This document shows, in pieces, positions 61,799-64,000 of a DNA stretch of 64,000 nt. Origin of the DNA: Empedobacter brevis_A (GTDB lineage Bacteria > Bacteroidota > Bacteroidia > Flavobacteriales > Weeksellaceae); the NCBI RefSeq assembly GCF_965118635.1, contig NZ_CBCPHV010000011.1, forward strand, positions 1 to 64,000, read 5' to 3'. Position 1 is the stretch's first letter, and each line of letters starts with the position of its first letter. The translations under genes and the position numbers were made by a program. The notes below the pieces were generated by a model. It searched no databases and had not been told where the DNA came from. It saw nothing but the letters and a program-made list of their open reading frames with translations.

Positions 61799-64000
61799 AT
61801 GCGAGGAAGATGGCTCATTGCAGCATTTGCAATTATTTTAAGTCTCTTGTGTATCAGACAACTAAGTTATACTTGGTACACAAATAAAGTGGAGCATGAG
61901 GCGGCGCGTTTGGCGAGTAAGCCAGAAGACGAACCAAGAATTTTAGATAGCTTGGCTCAGCATCCTCTTGATTTAGGAATTATTAAGTACGATTATGCGT
62001 ATGCCAAAAACAATGAAATCAATTTAGGATTAGATTTGAAAGGTGGTATCAACGTAATCTTACAAGTTTCTGAAAGAGATTTATTAGAGAATTTATCAGC
62101 GAAAAGTCAAAACCCAATGTTGGCAACAGCTTTGGATGCTACTGATAAAGCTCAAAAAACAAACGGTAACGTACCTTATGTAGAATTATTTTTTCAAGAA
62201 TTTGATAAAATAAAGGGAGGAACAAAATATGCAGCTGCAGATTTGTTTGGGAACAAAAACAACGCAGACAAAATTGCATACAACGCTTCAGACGATCAGG
62301 TAAAAGAAGTAATCCGTAAAGATATCGAAGCTAAAGTTGCAACAGCATATGATGTAATTAAATCTCGTATCGACCAATTTGGTGTTGTTGAACCTGTTGT
62401 TCAACGTTTAGGTGATAAAGGTGATGGACGTATCTTGGTAGAATTACCAGGTGTTTCTGACACAGATCGTGTAAAAAAATTATTACAATCGACAGCAAAA
62501 TTAGAGTTCTGGCAAGTTGTTCGTCAAGATCCTACAGTTTTACAATATTTTTCTACGCTTAATACAGAAAAGTATAACGTAAAAAACGAAAAAGGAGAAA
62601 CGATCAAATCTTTAGCAGAAGTAATGCAACCAGCAGGTTCTAATGCTAGTTTTGTTGTTAATGTAAAAGATACAGCTGTTGTAAACCGTGTGATGCAAGA
62701 CAAAGGTTTTGTACCAGGATTACCAGCAAATATTAGAGGATATAAATATTCTTGGGCGAATAAGCCAATGAATTTAGGAAAACAGACAAATGATAAATCT
62801 GCACCTAAATTATTAGAATTTTATGTTTTAAAAGGTAAAAATGGAACGCAAGATCCATTAATCGAAGGTGACAAAGTAGTTTCTGCTGCTGGTGAACGTA
62901 ACCCTGGTTCGCTTACAAATGAGCCTGTTGTTACAATGCAAATGAACCAAGTTGGTGCACAAGAATGGTCTCGTATTACAGACGAGTTAAAACCTGCAGG
63001 TCCTGGACAACCAGGTCAAGGTGTAGCAATTGTGTTAGATAACATGGTTTATTCTGCTCCAAATATTAGTAACCAAATTACAGGAGGTAATTCTGTTATT
63101 TCTGGAAACTTTACAATTGACGAAGCAAAAGATTTAGCAAATATTTTACAAGCAGGTTCTTTACCAGCTTCATCTAAAATTGTTTCGGCTGAGGTTGTAG
63201 GTCCATCATTAGGACAAGAGGCAATCAACAGTTCGTTAATCGCTTTTGGTTGTGCATTCGCATTGGTATTAATCTGGATGGTATTTTACTACAGCCGTGC
63301 AGGTATCTATGCTAACGTTGCATTAATCATTAACTTATTATTCTTATTAGGATTCTTAGTATCTCTTAAAGCTACATTGTCTTTACCAGGTATTGCCGGG
63401 ATTATCTTGACATTAGTAACAGGAATGGATGCTAATATCTTGATTTATGAACGTGTAAAAGAAGAATTAAGAAAAGGAAAATCATTACGTCAAGCAGTAG
63501 ATTTCGCGTATTCTTGGAAAGGTGCTTTCTCTGCAATTATTGATGCCAACTCAACATCATTTATCACAGCATTAATTTTATTCTTCTTTGGTAAAGGTCC
63601 TGTTGTTGGTTTCGCTACAACGTTTATGATTGGTATTTTTACATCAACATTTACAGCGATTTTTATCACACGTTACTTTGTAGAAGGTCGTTTAGCAAAA
63701 GGAAAATCAGTTCCTTTCTATACTTCATTTACAGCGCATTGGTTACAAAATATCAAAGTTGACTTATTAAAAACAAGAAAAATCTCTTATGCGATTTCAA
63801 TTGTTTTAACAGTAATTGCTTTAGTATCGATCTTTACGAAAGGATTTGATATGGGTATCGAATTCCAAGGAGGACGTACATATACAGTTCGTTTTGATAA
63901 ACATGTAGATCCGCAACAAATTTCTGAAAGTTTGGGTGATGTATTTGTTTTAGATGGCGAAAAAATGATGCCACAGGTTAAGACTTACGGTGGACAAAAT
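61799..64000 (+). CDS. secDF: SecDF protein translocase subunit (fused), 5' part
   Basis: The frame is open from ATG 61799 to the window end (734 residues), so it is truncated on the right. SecD features are LGLDLKGGINVILQV, the periplasmic P1 domain and VTGMDANILIYERVKEELRK. SecF begins near residue 660 with MGIEFQGGRTYTV. SecD and SecF are one polypeptide, as usual in Bacteroidota. The protein uses the proton gradient to pull exported proteins through SecYEG. Confidence 0.95.
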   Translation, partial: MRGRWLIAAFAIILSLLCIRQLSYTWYTNKVEHEAARLASKPEDEPRILDSLAQHPLDLGIIKYDYAYAKNNEINLGLDLKGGINVILQVSERDLLENLSAKSQNPMLATALDATDKAQKTNGNVPYVELFFQEFDKIKGGTKYAAADLFGNKNNADKIAYNASDDQVKEVIRKDIEAKVATAYDVIKSRIDQFGVVEPVVQRLGDKGDGRILVELPGVSDTDRVKKLLQSTAKLEFWQVVRQDPTVLQYFSTLNTEKYNVKNEKGETIKSLAEVMQPAGSNASFVVNVKDTAVVNRVMQDKGFVPGLPANIRGYKYSWANKPMNLGKQTNDKSAPKLLEFYVLKGKNGTQDPLIEGDKVVSAAGERNPGSLTNEPVVTMQMNQVGAQEWSRITDELKPAGPGQPGQGVAIVLDNMVYSAPNISNQITGGNSVISGNFTIDEAKDLANILQAGSLPASSKIVSAEVVGPSLGQEAINSSLIAFGCAFALVLIWMVFYYSRAGIYANVALIINLLFLLGFLVSLKATLSLPGIAGIILTLVTGMDANILIYERVKEELRKGKSLRQAVDFAYSWKGAFSAIIDANSTSFITALILFFFGKGPVVGFATTFMIGIFTSTFTAIFITRYFVEGRLAKGKSVPFYTSFTAHWLQNIKVDLLKTRKISYAISIVLTVIALVSIFTKGFDMGIEFQGGRTYTVRFDKHVDPQQISESLGDVFVLDGEKMMPQVKTYGGQN

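Overview
The window is AT-rich, Bacteroidota-type DNA, most likely from a Flavobacteriales/Weeksellaceae organism (Empedobacter-like; the genus is inference). The evidence is a SusC/SusD pair, a fused SecDF, a MauE/DoxX protein, DUF6520/DUF6943-type proteins, TAnnTTTG promoter elements and almost no Shine-Dalgarno sites.

Region 1 (1-12.5 kb) is a defence island. A plus-strand operon holds a GIY-YIG nuclease, a C5 cytosine methyltransferase, a ParB-like protein, an alpha/beta hydrolase and a Sau3AI/MutH-type endonuclease. It is followed by a frameshifted helicase fragment cut off just before its Walker A motif. Four minus-strand genes come next: TIR protein, ABC/RecF-like ATPase, Mrr-like nuclease with zinc ribbon, and HEPN-like protein. 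They are separated by copies of one intergenic repeat that carries a terminator, a TAnnTTTG promoter, a leader hairpin and attC-like inverted ends. It looks like a cassette array without an integrase. A frameshifted small lipoprotein and an XRE regulator end the region.

Region 2 (12.5-26 kb) has two gene-poor stretches (2.6 and 2.0 kb) built from shared dispersed repeats. Between them are a SusC-SusD-S9 peptidase operon and a convergent lipoprotein / MauE / DUF6520 operon with a 10 x 7-bp tandem repeat inside it.

Region 3 (26-29.9 kb) has an AraC-type TPR sensor-regulator and a compact operon of a 251-aa protein, a DUF5675 protein, two tiny membrane proteins and a small conserved protein. 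The operon looks like a lysis or secretion module.

Region 4 (29.886-52.194 kb) is an integrated island. Its right end is the 3' end of mnmE. Its left end carries an 18-bp copy (16/18 identical) of the same mnmE 3' end, reading FCIGK-stop. A tyrosine recombinase, an excisionase-like gene and repeated GGGCAACAA sites lie at the right end, and one such site lies at the left end. Cargo includes a thermonuclease, a paralogue of the 251-aa protein, a DUF6943-like protein, NhaA-TrkH-TrkA-DUF389 ion transport genes, and a type III restriction-modification operon (Mod, RhuM, Res) followed by an Argonaute whose PIWI catalytic aspartates appear to be missing. A VirE/DUF3987 protein and helix-turn-helix genes complete it.

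Region 5 (52.2-64 kb) is ordinary chromosome: mnmE, two secreted proteins, a hydrolase, a 38-aa membrane protein behind a sigma-54-like promoter, a SIMPL protein, thiamine diphosphokinase, PduO-type adenosyltransferase, an MFS transporter, a DUF6929-like protein and secDF, which runs off the window.
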